37,335 nt of DNA from Deinococcus sp. (GCF_018260555.1 NZ_JAGLBB010000029.1:1-37335), one strand, 5' to 3'. Counted from the first letter of the stretch, positions 25,447 through 33,553 are shown. A program made the numbers and translations. Notes: generated by a model from the sequence alone, not told the origin.

Positions 25447-26370
25447 TCAGCGGACGAGCAGGGGTTCGTAGGCGGTCTTCACAGCGCCGTTGGCGAACGT
25501 CAGGCGGGCGATGGTGTTCAGGCTGGTCACGGTGCGGCCCGGCACCTTCTTCACGGCCAGACTGACGGACGCCGTGATGACCCGCCCGCTCTGGCTGAGG
25601 CGGGGGTCGAGGGTGCCGGGCGTGCGGCCGACCACCCAGGTTTCCACGTCCGGCAGAAGTTTCTTGACGTACTGGCCGCCTTGCACGTACTCGATCTCGT
25701 ACTGGAAGTCTGCGCGGACCACGGCGCTCTGCGCGCCCTTGGTCTCGATACGCAGGGTGCATCGGGCGGCCTCGCCCATCTGCAGGTAGGCCTTCGATCC
25801 GCTCTGGGAGGCGCAGGTGGTGAACTTCCAGGTGTTCAGTTTGGTGGGGCCGACCGTGAGCGTGGCGGGCGCAGGCGCGGTGCGCGCGAGAAACGCCGGG
25901 CTGGCCGTGACGTTAAAATCGGTGGAGCTGTCCCATTGCTCGCAGGTGACACCCTGGGTGCGTTCGTCCGGGCTGTCCACGAGCGTGCGGGTGAAGCTGG
26001 CGCCGTAGCAGGATTCCACGGCGCCGCTGTACGGTACGTAGCCCAGCGCGAGTTTCTGCATCTGCTGGAAGGCGGCGCGGTCGGCTGCGGCGTTCAGGCC
26101 ATCGTTCCGGACCCACAGTCGAACGTCCATGACGCGGCTGCCAGGTTCGGCAGATTCACGTGTGATGGCCAGACCCTGGTAGCGACTGAACGGGTACTGC
26201 CATTCCCGGCCGCGCACAAACGGTTCCCCGCAGTTGTAAGTCTGGCAGAACGCGGACTGCCCAATCTGCGCCTGCGTGACGCTGGTGCCCAGAATGCCAG
26301 CGGCGTGCGCCGTCACGGGAAGGGTCAGCAGGGCGGTCAGGGTCAGGGATCGGGCTGAACGCTGAGTCAT
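25447..26370 (-). CDS. Secreted protein of unknown function
   Basis: A 307-residue protein with a clear signal peptide (residues 1-23, ending THAA). The mature part is beta-rich and has Cys residues at about 42, 47, 121, 143, 185 and 205, which could form disulfides outside the cytoplasm. I do not recognise a domain. TACGCT lies 6 bases before the ATG on the minus strand, which supports the start. The dnaQ-like gene follows on the same strand after 44 bases; that gene has its own promoter. Confidence 0.75.
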   Translation of the reverse strand: MTQRSARSLTLTALLTLPVTAHAAGILGTSVTQAQIGQSAFCQTYNCGEPFVRGREWQYPFSRYQGLAITRESAEPGSRVMDVRLWVRNDGLNAAADRAAFQQMQKLALGYVPYSGAVESCYGASFTRTLVDSPDERTQGVTCEQWDSSTDFNVTASPAFLARTAPAPATLTVGPTKLNTWKFTTCASQSGSKAYLQMGEAARCTLRIETKGAQSAVVRADFQYEIEYVQGGQYVKKLLPDVETWVVGRTPGTLDPRLSQSGRVITASVSLAVKKVPGRTVTSLNTIARLTFANGAVKTAYEPLLVR

Positions 26371-26440
26371 GCCCCAAGCGTACCCGGAATCCGGCCCGGT
26401 TGGCGGCGCATCTGCCCTGGAACGCAGCGCGGCGACGTGC

Positions 26441-26583
26441 TAAGTACACTGCATTTATCTTGTCGATAAACCGCGCGGAGCGCGGAGCAGAAGAACGTAC
26501 GTTGGAGCGGGAATGGAGAGGTTCCGGTGCTTTCCCGGCATGGCGCCATGTGAGCTTCAAGGTACTGAGCTACAAGGTACTTA
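26441..26583 (+). repeat. Family B repeat, copy 3 (143 bp)
   Basis: Full-length copy with TAAGTACACTGC at the left and AAGGTACTTA at the right, the same length as copy 1. It carries the CCGCGC/GCGCGG hairpin and the CATGGCGCCATG palindrome. A shortened family A copy follows directly. Here the unit is intergenic, about 70 bp upstream of the secreted-protein gene's start. Confidence 0.9.
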
Positions 26584-26634
26584 ATACGGACTCCGATTGA
26601 TTGGGTACTGTTCTGAATCAATCGGAATCAGCAT
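26584..26634 (+). repeat. Family A repeat, minimal copy (51 bp)
   Basis: ATACGGACTCCG, the ATTGATT/AATCAAT hairpin, and CGGAATCAGCAT form a short unit that lacks the whole central part. The uvsE stop codon lies 8 bases beyond. Confidence 0.75.
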
Positions 26635-26642
26635 AAGTGGGC

Positions 26643-27554
26643 TCAGAGTGGAACCGGGCTGGTCAGGGCCGCCAGGGCATCTTCTTTACCCTTGGCCTCG
26701 ACCTCGATCCAGGGAACGTCGTGGTAGGCGCTGGGCAGGTGGGTGATCAGGTGGCTGTGGCGCCGGTCCTGGGGGCCATCGATGCCGTTGCTGAGGTGCA
26801 CGACCTGCCAGTCCGGGGGGGTCCAGGTGCGGCGGGCGCTCAGCACCCACTCGCGGACGCTGGGGTGTTCCTGGTCGGGCAGGCGGTCGTGGATAACGTG
26901 GTGGTGCGCGTCGAACACCAGCGGGGTGCCGGTGGCCTCGCAGACGGGCAGCAGGTCGCGGGGGCTGTAGGCGCGTTCGTCGTTTTCCAGGCCCAGGCGC
27001 AGGCGGACCGCGTCTGGCAGGTCGGGGATCAGGTCGCGCAGTTCGGCGGCGCGGCCGCCCTTGCCGCCGTGGAGCAGCAGCAGGTTCCAGGGGGTGCGGC
27101 TCAGGCCCAGGCGGTCCATGACGTGCGCGTGGGCGCTGATGGCGCGCCGGCTGTTCTCGCGGACTTCGGGGCGGTCGCTGTTCAGGACAATGAACTGCTC
27201 GGGGTGCATCAACACGCGGATACCGGCGTCCGTAAAGGCCTGTCCGGCGCGGGTCAACTGCGGGGCGAGGTGGCTCAGGACAGCCGCGCCCGTGTCGTCT
27301 CCTTCGAGGTCCAGCATGGGAAACAGACTGGAACTCAGGCGGTACAGGCGGATGCCGCGCGCCTGACAGAAGCTGGCAGCGCCGCGCAGCCGGGCGACGT
27401 TGTCGGCGTACAGGTCCAGCAGCGTGCCCTCGCGCGCGGTGGGACTCAGGGCGCGGTACCGGGTGAGGGTGATGGTCCGGAAGCGTACCTCGGGGCCGCT
27501 GCTCAGGCAAACAAGGCCGTAGGCAGGGCCGCCCGCATTCGAGGTGGCAGTCAC
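26643..27554 (-). CDS. uvsE: UV DNA damage endonuclease UvsE
   Basis: UvsE nicks DNA 5' of cyclobutane dimers and 6-4 photoproducts, an excision-repair route independent of UvrABC and well known in Deinococcus. The 303-residue TIM-barrel protein contains YGLVCLSSGPEVRFRTITLT, YRLSSSLFPMLD, HPEQFIVLNS, LLLHGGKGGR, LENDERAYSP, VFDAHHHVIHD and VHLSNGIDG, which hold the His/Glu/Asp metal ligands. The start is GTG at 27554, which overlaps the stop of the upstream DUF2256 gene in GTGA, so translation is probably coupled. A longer in-frame reading from 27638 would run through that gene. Confidence 0.95.
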   Translation of the reverse strand: MTATSNAGGPAYGLVCLSSGPEVRFRTITLTRYRALSPTAREGTLLDLYADNVARLRGAASFCQARGIRLYRLSSSLFPMLDLEGDDTGAAVLSHLAPQLTRAGQAFTDAGIRVLMHPEQFIVLNSDRPEVRENSRRAISAHAHVMDRLGLSRTPWNLLLLHGGKGGRAAELRDLIPDLPDAVRLRLGLENDERAYSPRDLLPVCEATGTPLVFDAHHHVIHDRLPDQEHPSVREWVLSARRTWTPPDWQVVHLSNGIDGPQDRRHSHLITHLPSAYHDVPWIEVEAKGKEDALAALTSPVPL

Positions 27555-27730
27555 GGGCGGTCCCGTCTGGCGGCGGCGCGGCAGCGGTCCGAGCAGTACA
27601 GGACGTGGTCCCAGTCGCGCTCCCATTTCTTGCGCCACGTGAAGGGCAGGCCGCAGTGGGCGCAGGGTTTGCTGGGGCGCTGGCTGGGAAGGCGGCCTCC
27701 GCCGGGGCGCTTGGCAGTGGTGGGGCTCAT
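27551..27730 (-). CDS. DUF2256 zinc-knuckle protein coupled to uvsE
   Basis: A 59-residue protein, easily missed because of its size. The sequence KPCAHCGLPFTWRKKWERD followed by YCSDRC is diagnostic of DUF2256: two CxxC-type pairs that should bind one zinc, around an FTWRKKW core. DUF2256 genes are known as neighbours of photolyase/cryptochrome genes. Here the TGA stop overlaps the uvsE GTG start by four bases, so the two proteins are made together and the small one probably acts in UV-damage repair; that role is inferred. The promoter is weak: CACACT lies 7 bases before the ATG. Confidence 0.88.
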   Translation of the reverse strand: MSPTTAKRPGGGRLPSQRPSKPCAHCGLPFTWRKKWERDWDHVLYCSDRCRAAARRDRP

Positions 27731-27862
27731 GCTTCCGAGTGTGCCTGCTCGGGTGGGGGCAGAGTGTGCGGCGCGTGAGGAATGGCCTTCATGATGCGTG
27801 AGGAAGACGACTCCCTATTCTTGAAAGCCTTTTGAGCAACTTCACCGGGTTGCCAGCGCCAT

Positions 27863-27938
27863 GTCCGGAACCCGTTTTGCCCCCACTCGCTTCGCTCGGA
27901 TTGGGCGGATTTGCAAACTGTTCAATCGGAGTCCGTAT
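27863..27938 (+). repeat. Family A repeat, partial copy
   Basis: GGAACCCG, CTCGCTTCGCTCGGATTGGG and TTCAATCGGAGTCCGTAT (ending 27938) match the right part of the family. The first about 130 bp of this 303-bp gap (27731-28033) show nothing recognisable. Confidence 0.6.
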
Positions 27939-27950
27939 GATCCGCACTCT

Positions 27951-27981
27951 CCCCCACCCTGGACACACGCCAGGGTGGGGG
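27951..27981. terminator. Strong hairpin downstream of the DAHP synthase gene
   Basis: CCCCCACCCTGG (27951-27962) and CCAGGGTGGGGG (27970-27981) form a perfect 12-bp stem with a 7-base loop. It is 53 bases beyond the stop codon of the minus-strand gene; no long T-run follows in either direction. Confidence 0.7.
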
Positions 27982-28033
27982 TTGTTCCGCCGCTCCCGCA
28001 TCGGCCCTGGGTGGGTTCCAGCGGTGGCCCGGC

Positions 28034-29122
28034 TCAGCCGGGGACGACTTCGCGGCCCAGTGCGGCGTGCGCTTCGAGCAGCAGCGCCTCAGTCTCGTCC
28101 CAGCCAACGCAGGCGTCCGTGACGCTCAGCCCGGGAATCAGGTCGCGGCGGTCGGCGGGAATGCCCTGCTTGCCGGCGCGGAGGTTACTCTCGATCATCA
28201 GGCCGCGCACGGCGCGCTGGCCGGCGGCGCGCTGGTGCAGCACGTCGCGCCACACGAGGCTCTGGCGGGTGTGGTCGCTGCCGCTGTTGGCGTGAGAGCA
28301 GTCCACCATGACGGCCGGGGTCAGCCCGGCGGCGCGCATCAGGTCGCCCGCCTCCTTCACGAACTGCGGGGCGTAGTTGGGGCCGCCCCGTCCGCCGCGC
28401 AGGATCACGTGCCCGTCTGGGTTGCCACGCGTGTGAACGATGCAGCCCTGCCCGTCGTCGTCAACGGTAAAGAAGGCGTGCGGGGCGCTGGCGGCCACGA
28501 TGGCGTCCACGGCGAGTTTAATGCCGCCGCCCGTGCCGTTCTTGAAGCCCATGGGGGCAGACACGGCGCTGCTCATGACGCGGTGCGTCTGCGATTCGGT
28601 GGTGCGGGCGCCGAGGCAGGCCCAGGCAACCGCGTCGAACAGGTACTGCGGCGCGAAGGGGTCGAGCAGTTCCGTGGCGACCGGCAACCCACGTTCACTG
28701 ACGGCGATCATGAGCTGGCGGGTCAGTTCGAGGCCCCGGTTGATGTTGTTGGTGCCGTCCATGTCGGGGTCGAGCAGGTAGCCGCGCCAGCCGACGGTGG
28801 TGCGGGGTTTATCCACGTAGACGCGCATGTGGACTTCCAGCCGGTCCCTGACGCGCTCACGCAGCGCCGCGAGACGGTGGGCGTACTCGACGGCCTGATC
28901 GTGGTCGTGGACGCTGCACGGCCCGACCACGACCAGCAGGCGGTCGTCCCGGCCATGCAGGATGTCCTGCGCGGCCTGCCGTCCGGCCAGCACGGTCGCC
29001 TCGGCCTGCGGGGTCAGGGGCCAGCGGGCTTTCAGGGCGCGGGGCGTGATCAGGGGCGTGAACCCGCTCACGTTGAGGTTCTCGGTGCGGCCAGCTTCGA
29101 TGATGGGGTCCGGGTGGGTCAT
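28034..29122 (-). CDS. 3-deoxy-7-phosphoheptulonate (DAHP) synthase, AroFGH type
   Basis: DAHP synthase joins phosphoenolpyruvate and erythrose 4-phosphate in the first step of aromatic amino acid synthesis. The 362-residue protein is of the E. coli AroF/G/H class: VVGPCSVHDHDQA (metal-ligand Cys at 69), RVYVDKPRTTVGWRGYLLDPD, GARTTESQTHRVMSS, GFKNGTGGG, VMVDCSHANSG and GLMIESNL. AAGGA sits 8 bases before the ATG. The gene lies 90 bases downstream of a short ORF containing Phe and Trp codons and of a terminator-like hairpin, which suggests attenuation by an aromatic amino acid. Confidence 0.94.
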   Translation of the reverse strand: MTHPDPIIEAGRTENLNVSGFTPLITPRALKARWPLTPQAEATVLAGRQAAQDILHGRDDRLLVVVGPCSVHDHDQAVEYAHRLAALRERVRDRLEVHMRVYVDKPRTTVGWRGYLLDPDMDGTNNINRGLELTRQLMIAVSERGLPVATELLDPFAPQYLFDAVAWACLGARTTESQTHRVMSSAVSAPMGFKNGTGGGIKLAVDAIVAASAPHAFFTVDDDGQGCIVHTRGNPDGHVILRGGRGGPNYAPQFVKEAGDLMRAAGLTPAVMVDCSHANSGSDHTRQSLVWRDVLHQRAAGQRAVRGLMIESNLRAGKQGIPADRRDLIPGLSVTDACVGWDETEALLLEAHAALGREVVPG

Positions 29123-29165
29123 GGGGGGGTCCTTGGGGGCAAGTGGGGAAGGTAGGAATGAAACG

Positions 29166-29194
29166 GCCCGGTGGCCTCTGGGGACTCACCGGGC
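29166..29194 (-). terminator. Attenuator hairpin between leader ORF and DAHP synthase
   Basis: On the minus strand GCCCGGTG (29194-29187) pairs perfectly with CACCGGGC (29173-29166), then CGTTTCATT follows. The 5' arm GCCCGG can instead pair with CCGGGC (29222-29217) at the end of the leader ORF, giving a competing antiterminator. Confidence 0.7.
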
Positions 29195-29212
29195 GGCGGG
29201 GGCGCAGCGCAC

Positions 29213-29278
29213 CTAGGCCCGGCGTGAACCGAACCAGGACAAGAAGGCGCCGCAACGGGTCATGGGGCGGCGGGTCAT
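29213..29278 (-). CDS. Putative leader peptide (21 aa) of the DAHP synthase gene
   Basis: A 21-codon ORF whose ATG (29278) is 6 bases after the -10 box TACACT (29290-29285), the same leaderless arrangement used by many genes here. Codons 11-16 encode AFLSWF, with Phe-Leu-Ser-Trp-Phe in the second half. The stop codon TAG at 29215-29213 lies 19 bases before the attenuator hairpin. The last codons hold CCGGGC, able to pair with the hairpin's 5' arm. This fits ribosome-mediated attenuation: stalling at Trp or Phe codons would leave CCGGGC free and block termination. Only one Trp codon is present, fewer than in classical trp leaders. Confidence 0.68.
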   Translation of the reverse strand: MTRRPMTRCGAFLSWFGSRRA

Positions 29279-29284
29279 GAGGAA

Positions 29285-29290
29285 AGTGTA
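29285..29290 (-). promoter_or_regulatory. -10 box for the leader ORF and DAHP synthase transcript
   Basis: TACACT on the minus strand, 6 bases before the leader ORF start. Upstream (29291-29438) nothing is recognised except a degenerate family A end, TTCAACCGGAGTCGGCATCAG-like, near 29368. Confidence 0.65.
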
Positions 29291-29438
29291 GGCCGCGGCC
29301 CGGGCGGGGAGCGGCGCGGCGGTCTAGGGCAGTGGCATCCGGACGCTGGACTGGTGGGCGGCAACCCTTCAACCGGAGTCGGCATCAGGACCCCGTGCCC
29401 AGTCCCGCGCGGCGCGGCGAGAGTGCGGCGGGGGCAGG

Positions 29439-29807
29439 TCAGTGTCCAGTGCCGGGTTCAGGGCTGGATTCAGTGCCAGATTCAGGGCTGGATTCAGGGC
29501 CGGCGATGTTGCGCAGGTTGCCCAGTCGGTCGGCCAGTTCAGTAAGTTGCAGGGCGCGCAGGGCCTTGGCGGCGCGGGTCAGGCCGGCGTCGTCCACGCG
29601 GCCCTGGTTCCAGCCGGCGATCAGCATGGCGCAGCCCTGGAGGGCCTCGGTCACGGTTTCCCGGTGGAACATGGCGGCCAGCGGGCCGGTCTGGGCGGGC
29701 TGTGTCTGCTGCACCTGCGCCTGCGTGTCCAGGATGACCTGCATGAACACGGGGTCCAGGCGGGCCCGGTCGTCGGCGCTGATAGGGGTTCCGGCGGGGC
29801 TGCTCAT
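29439..29807 (-). CDS. Small hypothetical protein with a repeat-encoded tail
   Basis: A 122-residue protein of unknown function, probably helical (LDPVFMQVILDTQAQVQQTQ, then TVTEALQGCAMLIAGWNQGR and LTRAAKALRALQLTELADRLGNL). The last 18 residues, PESSPESGTESSPEPGT, are encoded by four 12-bp repeats and are likely disordered. TACACT lies 7 bases before the ATG on the minus strand. It diverges from the ATP-grasp operon; no link to that operon can be shown. Confidence 0.7.
   Translation of the reverse strand: MSSPAGTPISADDRARLDPVFMQVILDTQAQVQQTQPAQTGPLAAMFHRETVTEALQGCAMLIAGWNQGRVDDAGLTRAAKALRALQLTELADRLGNLRNIAGPESSPESGTESSPEPGTGH
29449..29496. repeat. Four 12-bp tandem repeats inside the 122-aa gene
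   Basis: GTGCCGGGTTCA, GGGCTGGATTCA, GTGCCAGATTCA and GGGCTGGATTCA, equal to two 24-bp units. They stay in frame and encode the acidic Ser/Pro/Glu tail. Confidence 0.88.
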
Positions 29808-30016
29808 GCGTGGCAGTGTAGTCCCCAGGTGGGGGTCACCGTGGCGCTGGGCGTGACTTTGACCGTGCTGGCCCGCTGCGCTGCGCGCCGTTCCCGGACT
29901 TTCCGTGACAGCCGCGTGCCTTTAACATGCTTTCCTGTCTGTGCCGGTGCCCGCGCCGGGCGAGCGAAACCCGTATCTTGTTGCATCTCACGGAACGCGG
30001 GGGGAGGGCGGATGGC

Positions 30017-31708
30017 ATGAAGTACGATCCAGGCACCAGGTTTTTCGATGAGATGTTCAGGGGGGACGGGCAGGTCCGTCCCCACTACCAGGGTGTAGAG
30101 GCCTACATCCAGCGGCTCGGCACGGCCGAGTTCGAACGGCGCCGGCACCAGCTGGACGCGGCGTTCCGGAATCAGGGCATCACGTTCACGGTGTACGGCG
30201 ACGCGATGGGCACCGAGCGGACCTTCCCGTTCGACCCGGTGCCGCGCATCATTCCGGCGGGCGAGTGGTCGCATATCGAGGCGGGCCTCAAGCAGCGCGT
30301 GAAGGCCCTCAACGCGTTCCTGACCGATATCTACAGTGGCGCGCAGATCCTGATGGACGGCGTGATTCCGTCGGAACTGGTGTTCACGTCCGCGCACTTC
30401 CGGCGCGAGGTCCATGGGGTCACGCCGCCCGGCGGGGTGTTCATTCACGTGGTGGGCACGGACCTGATCCGCAACGAGCAGGGCGAGTACCTGGTGCTCG
30501 AAGACAACCTGCGCTCACCGAGCGGCGTGTCCTACCTGCTCGCCAACCGGCAGGCCATGACCCGTATCTACCCCGGCATGTTCGAGGGTCAGCGCGTGCG
30601 CCCCGTGCAGCAGTACGCGACCGCGCTGCTGGCGAACCTTCAGGCCGTGAGTCCCAAACCGAACGGAACGGTGGTCGTGCTCACGCCGGGCATGTACAAC
30701 AGCGCGTATTTCGAGCACGCGTTCCTGGCGCAGCAGATGGGCGTGGAACTCGTGGAGGGCCGCGACCTGTTCGTGGACGCCGGGCGCGTGTGGATGCGCA
30801 CCACCGGCGGCCGCCGACAGGTGGACGTGATCTACCGCCGCATTGACGATGACTTCCTGGACCCGCTGGCGTTCCGGCGCGACAGTTCGCTGGGCGTGGC
30901 GGGCCTGATGGAAGTGTACCGGCAGGGGCGCGTGGCCATCGCCAACGCGGTCGGGACCGGTGTGGCCGACGACAAGGCCGTGTACGCCTACGTACCCGAC
31001 ATGATCCGCTACTACCTGAACGAGGAACCGCTGCTGAACAACGTGCCCACCTACCTGGGCTGGAATCCCGATCACCTGGAGTTCATGCTGGCGAACGCCG
31101 CTGACCTGGTGTTCAAGGGCGTGGGCGAGGCCGGCGGGTACGGCATGCTGATCGGCCCGGCGGCCACCCAGGAGGACATCAACGCCTACCTGAAGAAGGT
31201 GAGGCTGGAACCCCGCGAGTTCATCGCGCAGCCAGTGGTGGGCCTGTCGCGGCACCCGACGCTGTACGCGGATTCCGGGACCTTCGAGGGGTCGCACATT
31301 GACCTTCGTCCCTACGTGCTGTTCGGGCAGGACGTGACCATCGTGCCGGGCGGCCTGACCCGCGTGGCCCTGACGCGCGGCAGTCTGGTCGTGAACAGTT
31401 CGCAGGGTGGGGGCAGCAAGGACACCTGGGTGCTTGAGGATGACGACACGGCCCACGCCCAGGAAGCGCTGCGGGCCGCCCGGCCGCCGCAGAGCCAGAG
31501 CCAGAGTCAAAGCCAGAGCCAGAGTCAATCCCAGGGGAGCGGTTGGCAGAGCCAGTCGCAGGTGCAGGGCATGCTGTCGTCGTCCGGGGACGGCCCGGCG
31601 CGGTCCTACCAGCAGGAATTGGAAAAGGAGCAGCTGTCACACGATCAGCTGGGAGAGGCGCCGGAAACAGGCACCTGGGGGGCTGAACAGCCCGGGGAGA
31701 ACCGCTGA
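30017..31708 (+). CDS. Circularly permuted ATP-grasp protein
   Basis: A 563-residue member of the circularly permuted ATP-grasp family (DUF404/DUF407, COG2308). Typical stretches are YDPGTRFFDEMF at the start, PRIIPAGEWSHIEAGLKQRVKALNAFL, LVLEDNLRSPSGVSYL, DVIYRRIDDDFLDPL, YLGWNPDHLEF and VNSSQGGGSKDTWVL. ATP-grasp enzymes form amide bonds; comparative genomics predicts that this family makes or attaches a peptide. The C-terminus adds a low-complexity Gln/Ser tract (about residues 492-515) absent from the core fold. The start at 30017 is preceded by GGGGGAGGGCGG; an upstream in-frame ATG at 29927 is less likely. It overlaps the alpha-E gene by one base, and a transglutaminase-like gene follows. 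Confidence 0.9.
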   Translation: MKYDPGTRFFDEMFRGDGQVRPHYQGVEAYIQRLGTAEFERRRHQLDAAFRNQGITFTVYGDAMGTERTFPFDPVPRIIPAGEWSHIEAGLKQRVKALNAFLTDIYSGAQILMDGVIPSELVFTSAHFRREVHGVTPPGGVFIHVVGTDLIRNEQGEYLVLEDNLRSPSGVSYLLANRQAMTRIYPGMFEGQRVRPVQQYATALLANLQAVSPKPNGTVVVLTPGMYNSAYFEHAFLAQQMGVELVEGRDLFVDAGRVWMRTTGGRRQVDVIYRRIDDDFLDPLAFRRDSSLGVAGLMEVYRQGRVAIANAVGTGVADDKAVYAYVPDMIRYYLNEEPLLNNVPTYLGWNPDHLEFMLANAADLVFKGVGEAGGYGMLIGPAATQEDINAYLKKVRLEPREFIAQPVVGLSRHPTLYADSGTFEGSHIDLRPYVLFGQDVTIVPGGLTRVALTRGSLVVNSSQGGGSKDTWVLEDDDTAHAQEALRAARPPQSQSQSQSQSQSQSQGSGWQSQSQVQGMLSSSGDGPARSYQQELEKEQLSHDQLGEAPETGTWGAEQPGENR

Positions 31709-32673
31709 TGCTGCTGCTGTCACGACTGGCCGAGAACCTGTACTGGATCGGCCGGTACATGGAACGCGCCGAGAACACGGCCCGCCTGCTGAACGTCAAC
31801 TACTACGCCTCGCTGGAATCCGCCGGGCGGGTCGATGAACACTGGCGGCCCCTGCTGGCACTCACGGGCGGCGAGGGTCCCCTGCTGGAACGCTACGGGC
31901 AGCTGGACACCCGCAGCGCCACCGCGTGGCTGGCGTTCGATCTGGAGAACCCTTCGAGTATCGCCAGCAGTCTGGCGCGCGCCCGGCACAATGCGCGGGG
32001 CCTGCGGGACCGGATTCCCAGTGAAATGTGGGAAACCGTGAACCGCTCGTACCTGAACCTGTGCTTCGAGACGGGCGACGTGATGGACCGAGACGGTCTG
32101 TACGAGTACTGCGTGGCGGCCCGCGAGGCGGCGCAGTTCTTCTTCGGGATCGCCTTTGCCACCCTGCCGCGCGACGAGGGCTGGTCGTTCCTGCGCAGCG
32201 GGCAACTGCTGGAACGCGCCGATAACACCGTGCGGGTGTTGCAGGCGCGGCTGGACAGCCCGCAGGACCCGGCGGCCATGGGTGGCCCGGCCGACCCGAC
32301 CGCCCGCGCCCTTCAGGAGCAGCAGTGGGTCAGTGTGCTCAAGGGCGCGAGCGCGTTCGAGGCGTACCGCAAGGCGGCGCACAGCGGCATCGACCCGCGC
32401 GGCGTGGCGGGATTCCTGCTGTTCGACGAGTATTTTCCGCGCAGCCTGCGCTACAGCGCCGAGAATCTGTACGACGCGCTCGCGCAGATCGACCATCACC
32501 ACCCCGGCGCGCACCCGGACATTCTGCGCCTGTCCCGCTGGCTGGTCGCGCGCCTTCAGTACGCCCGGATCGACGATATTCTGGAGCAGCGTTCTCCTTC
32601 GCTTCCGGAACTGCTGATCGAGATCAACCGCGTGGGCGCCGCGATCGACACGGCGTACTTCCAGCAGGAATGA
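31708..32673 (+). CDS. Alpha-E domain protein (DUF403)
   Basis: A 321-residue all-helical protein of the alpha-E family (COG2307). The N-terminus LLLSRLAENLYWIGRYMERAENTARLLNV is diagnostic, and FGIAFATLPRDEGWSFLRSGQLLERADNTVRVL repeats the same pattern. Members occur almost always with a circularly permuted ATP-grasp gene and a transglutaminase-like gene, as here, and sometimes are fused to them. The biochemical role is not known. The ATG shares its first base with the preceding stop (TGATG), so expression is coupled. Confidence 0.92.
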   Translation: MLLLSRLAENLYWIGRYMERAENTARLLNVNYYASLESAGRVDEHWRPLLALTGGEGPLLERYGQLDTRSATAWLAFDLENPSSIASSLARARHNARGLRDRIPSEMWETVNRSYLNLCFETGDVMDRDGLYEYCVAAREAAQFFFGIAFATLPRDEGWSFLRSGQLLERADNTVRVLQARLDSPQDPAAMGGPADPTARALQEQQWVSVLKGASAFEAYRKAAHSGIDPRGVAGFLLFDEYFPRSLRYSAENLYDALAQIDHHHPGAHPDILRLSRWLVARLQYARIDDILEQRSPSLPELLIEINRVGAAIDTAYFQQE

Positions 32674-32725
32674 TGAACTGCCTGAGCGCAGGAACACCGG
32701 CTCACCAGGACCGGGGAGAGAACTG

Positions 32726-33553
32726 ATGCGCTGCGAGATCCGTCATACCACCGAGTACCGCTACCCCAAACCCGCCTGGGATTCGTTCAATCAGGTGCGG
32801 CTGCACCCCAGTCAGGAGGCCCGGCAGACTGTGCGGTCCTTTCACCTGCACGTCACGCCGGACGCCGAGGTCACCTCGCACAAGGATTACTTCGGGGCGA
32901 TCGTGCATCACGTGCACGTGCATGAACACCACCAGCACCTGCTGATCGAGGCGCAGGCCCTGGTCGACACGCACGCCGTGCCCGACCCGGTCGCCACGCC
33001 CTTCGCGGCGCTGTGGCCCGAGCGTGGACAGTACACCGAGTTCCTGGTGTCCAGTCCGCGGGTTCCCGCAGGCAGCTGGCCGGAACTGTTCGGCGTGACG
33101 CGGCCCACCGGGACGGACGACCTGCCGTCTTTCCTGGTGAACCTGAACTCGTCCCTGTCTCGGCAGTTCACGTACGACACGAAAGCCACGACCGTCAACA
33201 CGCTCCTGGTGGAGTTCGCCACTCACCAGCGGGGCGTCTGCCAGGACTTCACGCACGCCATGCTGGGAATCGCGCGGCAACTGGGCATTCCGGCCCGTTA
33301 CGTCAGCGGGTACCTGTACAGCGGCGGTGAGATGGTCGGGGCCGAAGCCACGCACGCCTGGGTCGAGTGCTTCATACCGGGGTACGGGTGGCTGGGCCTG
33401 GACCCCACCAACAACTGCCTGGCACGCGAGAAGCACATCAAGATCGGCCACGGCCGCGAGTACAGTGACGTGTCACCCGTGCGCGGCACGTACTACGGCG
33501 GCGGGCAGGGCCACATGGACGTGGCCGTTCACGTGTACGGACGGGAACAGTAG
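32726..33553 (+). CDS. Transglutaminase-like cysteine peptidase/transferase
   Basis: A 275-residue cytoplasmic protein with a bacterial transglutaminase N-terminal domain (residues 1-80, CEIRHTTEYRYPKPAWDSFN) and a transglutaminase core. The catalytic triad is visible: Cys172 in RGVCQDFTHAML, His210 in ATHAWVECF and Asp226 in LGLDPTNN. Such proteins act as proteases or amide transferases. GGGGAGAG lies 6 bases before the ATG. It is third in the operon, 52 bases after the alpha-E gene. In this context it probably cuts or transfers the product of the ATP-grasp enzyme; this is inference. Confidence 0.92.
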   Translation: MRCEIRHTTEYRYPKPAWDSFNQVRLHPSQEARQTVRSFHLHVTPDAEVTSHKDYFGAIVHHVHVHEHHQHLLIEAQALVDTHAVPDPVATPFAALWPERGQYTEFLVSSPRVPAGSWPELFGVTRPTGTDDLPSFLVNLNSSLSRQFTYDTKATTVNTLLVEFATHQRGVCQDFTHAMLGIARQLGIPARYVSGYLYSGGEMVGAEATHAWVECFIPGYGWLGLDPTNNCLAREKHIKIGHGREYSDVSPVRGTYYGGGQGHMDVAVHVYGREQ

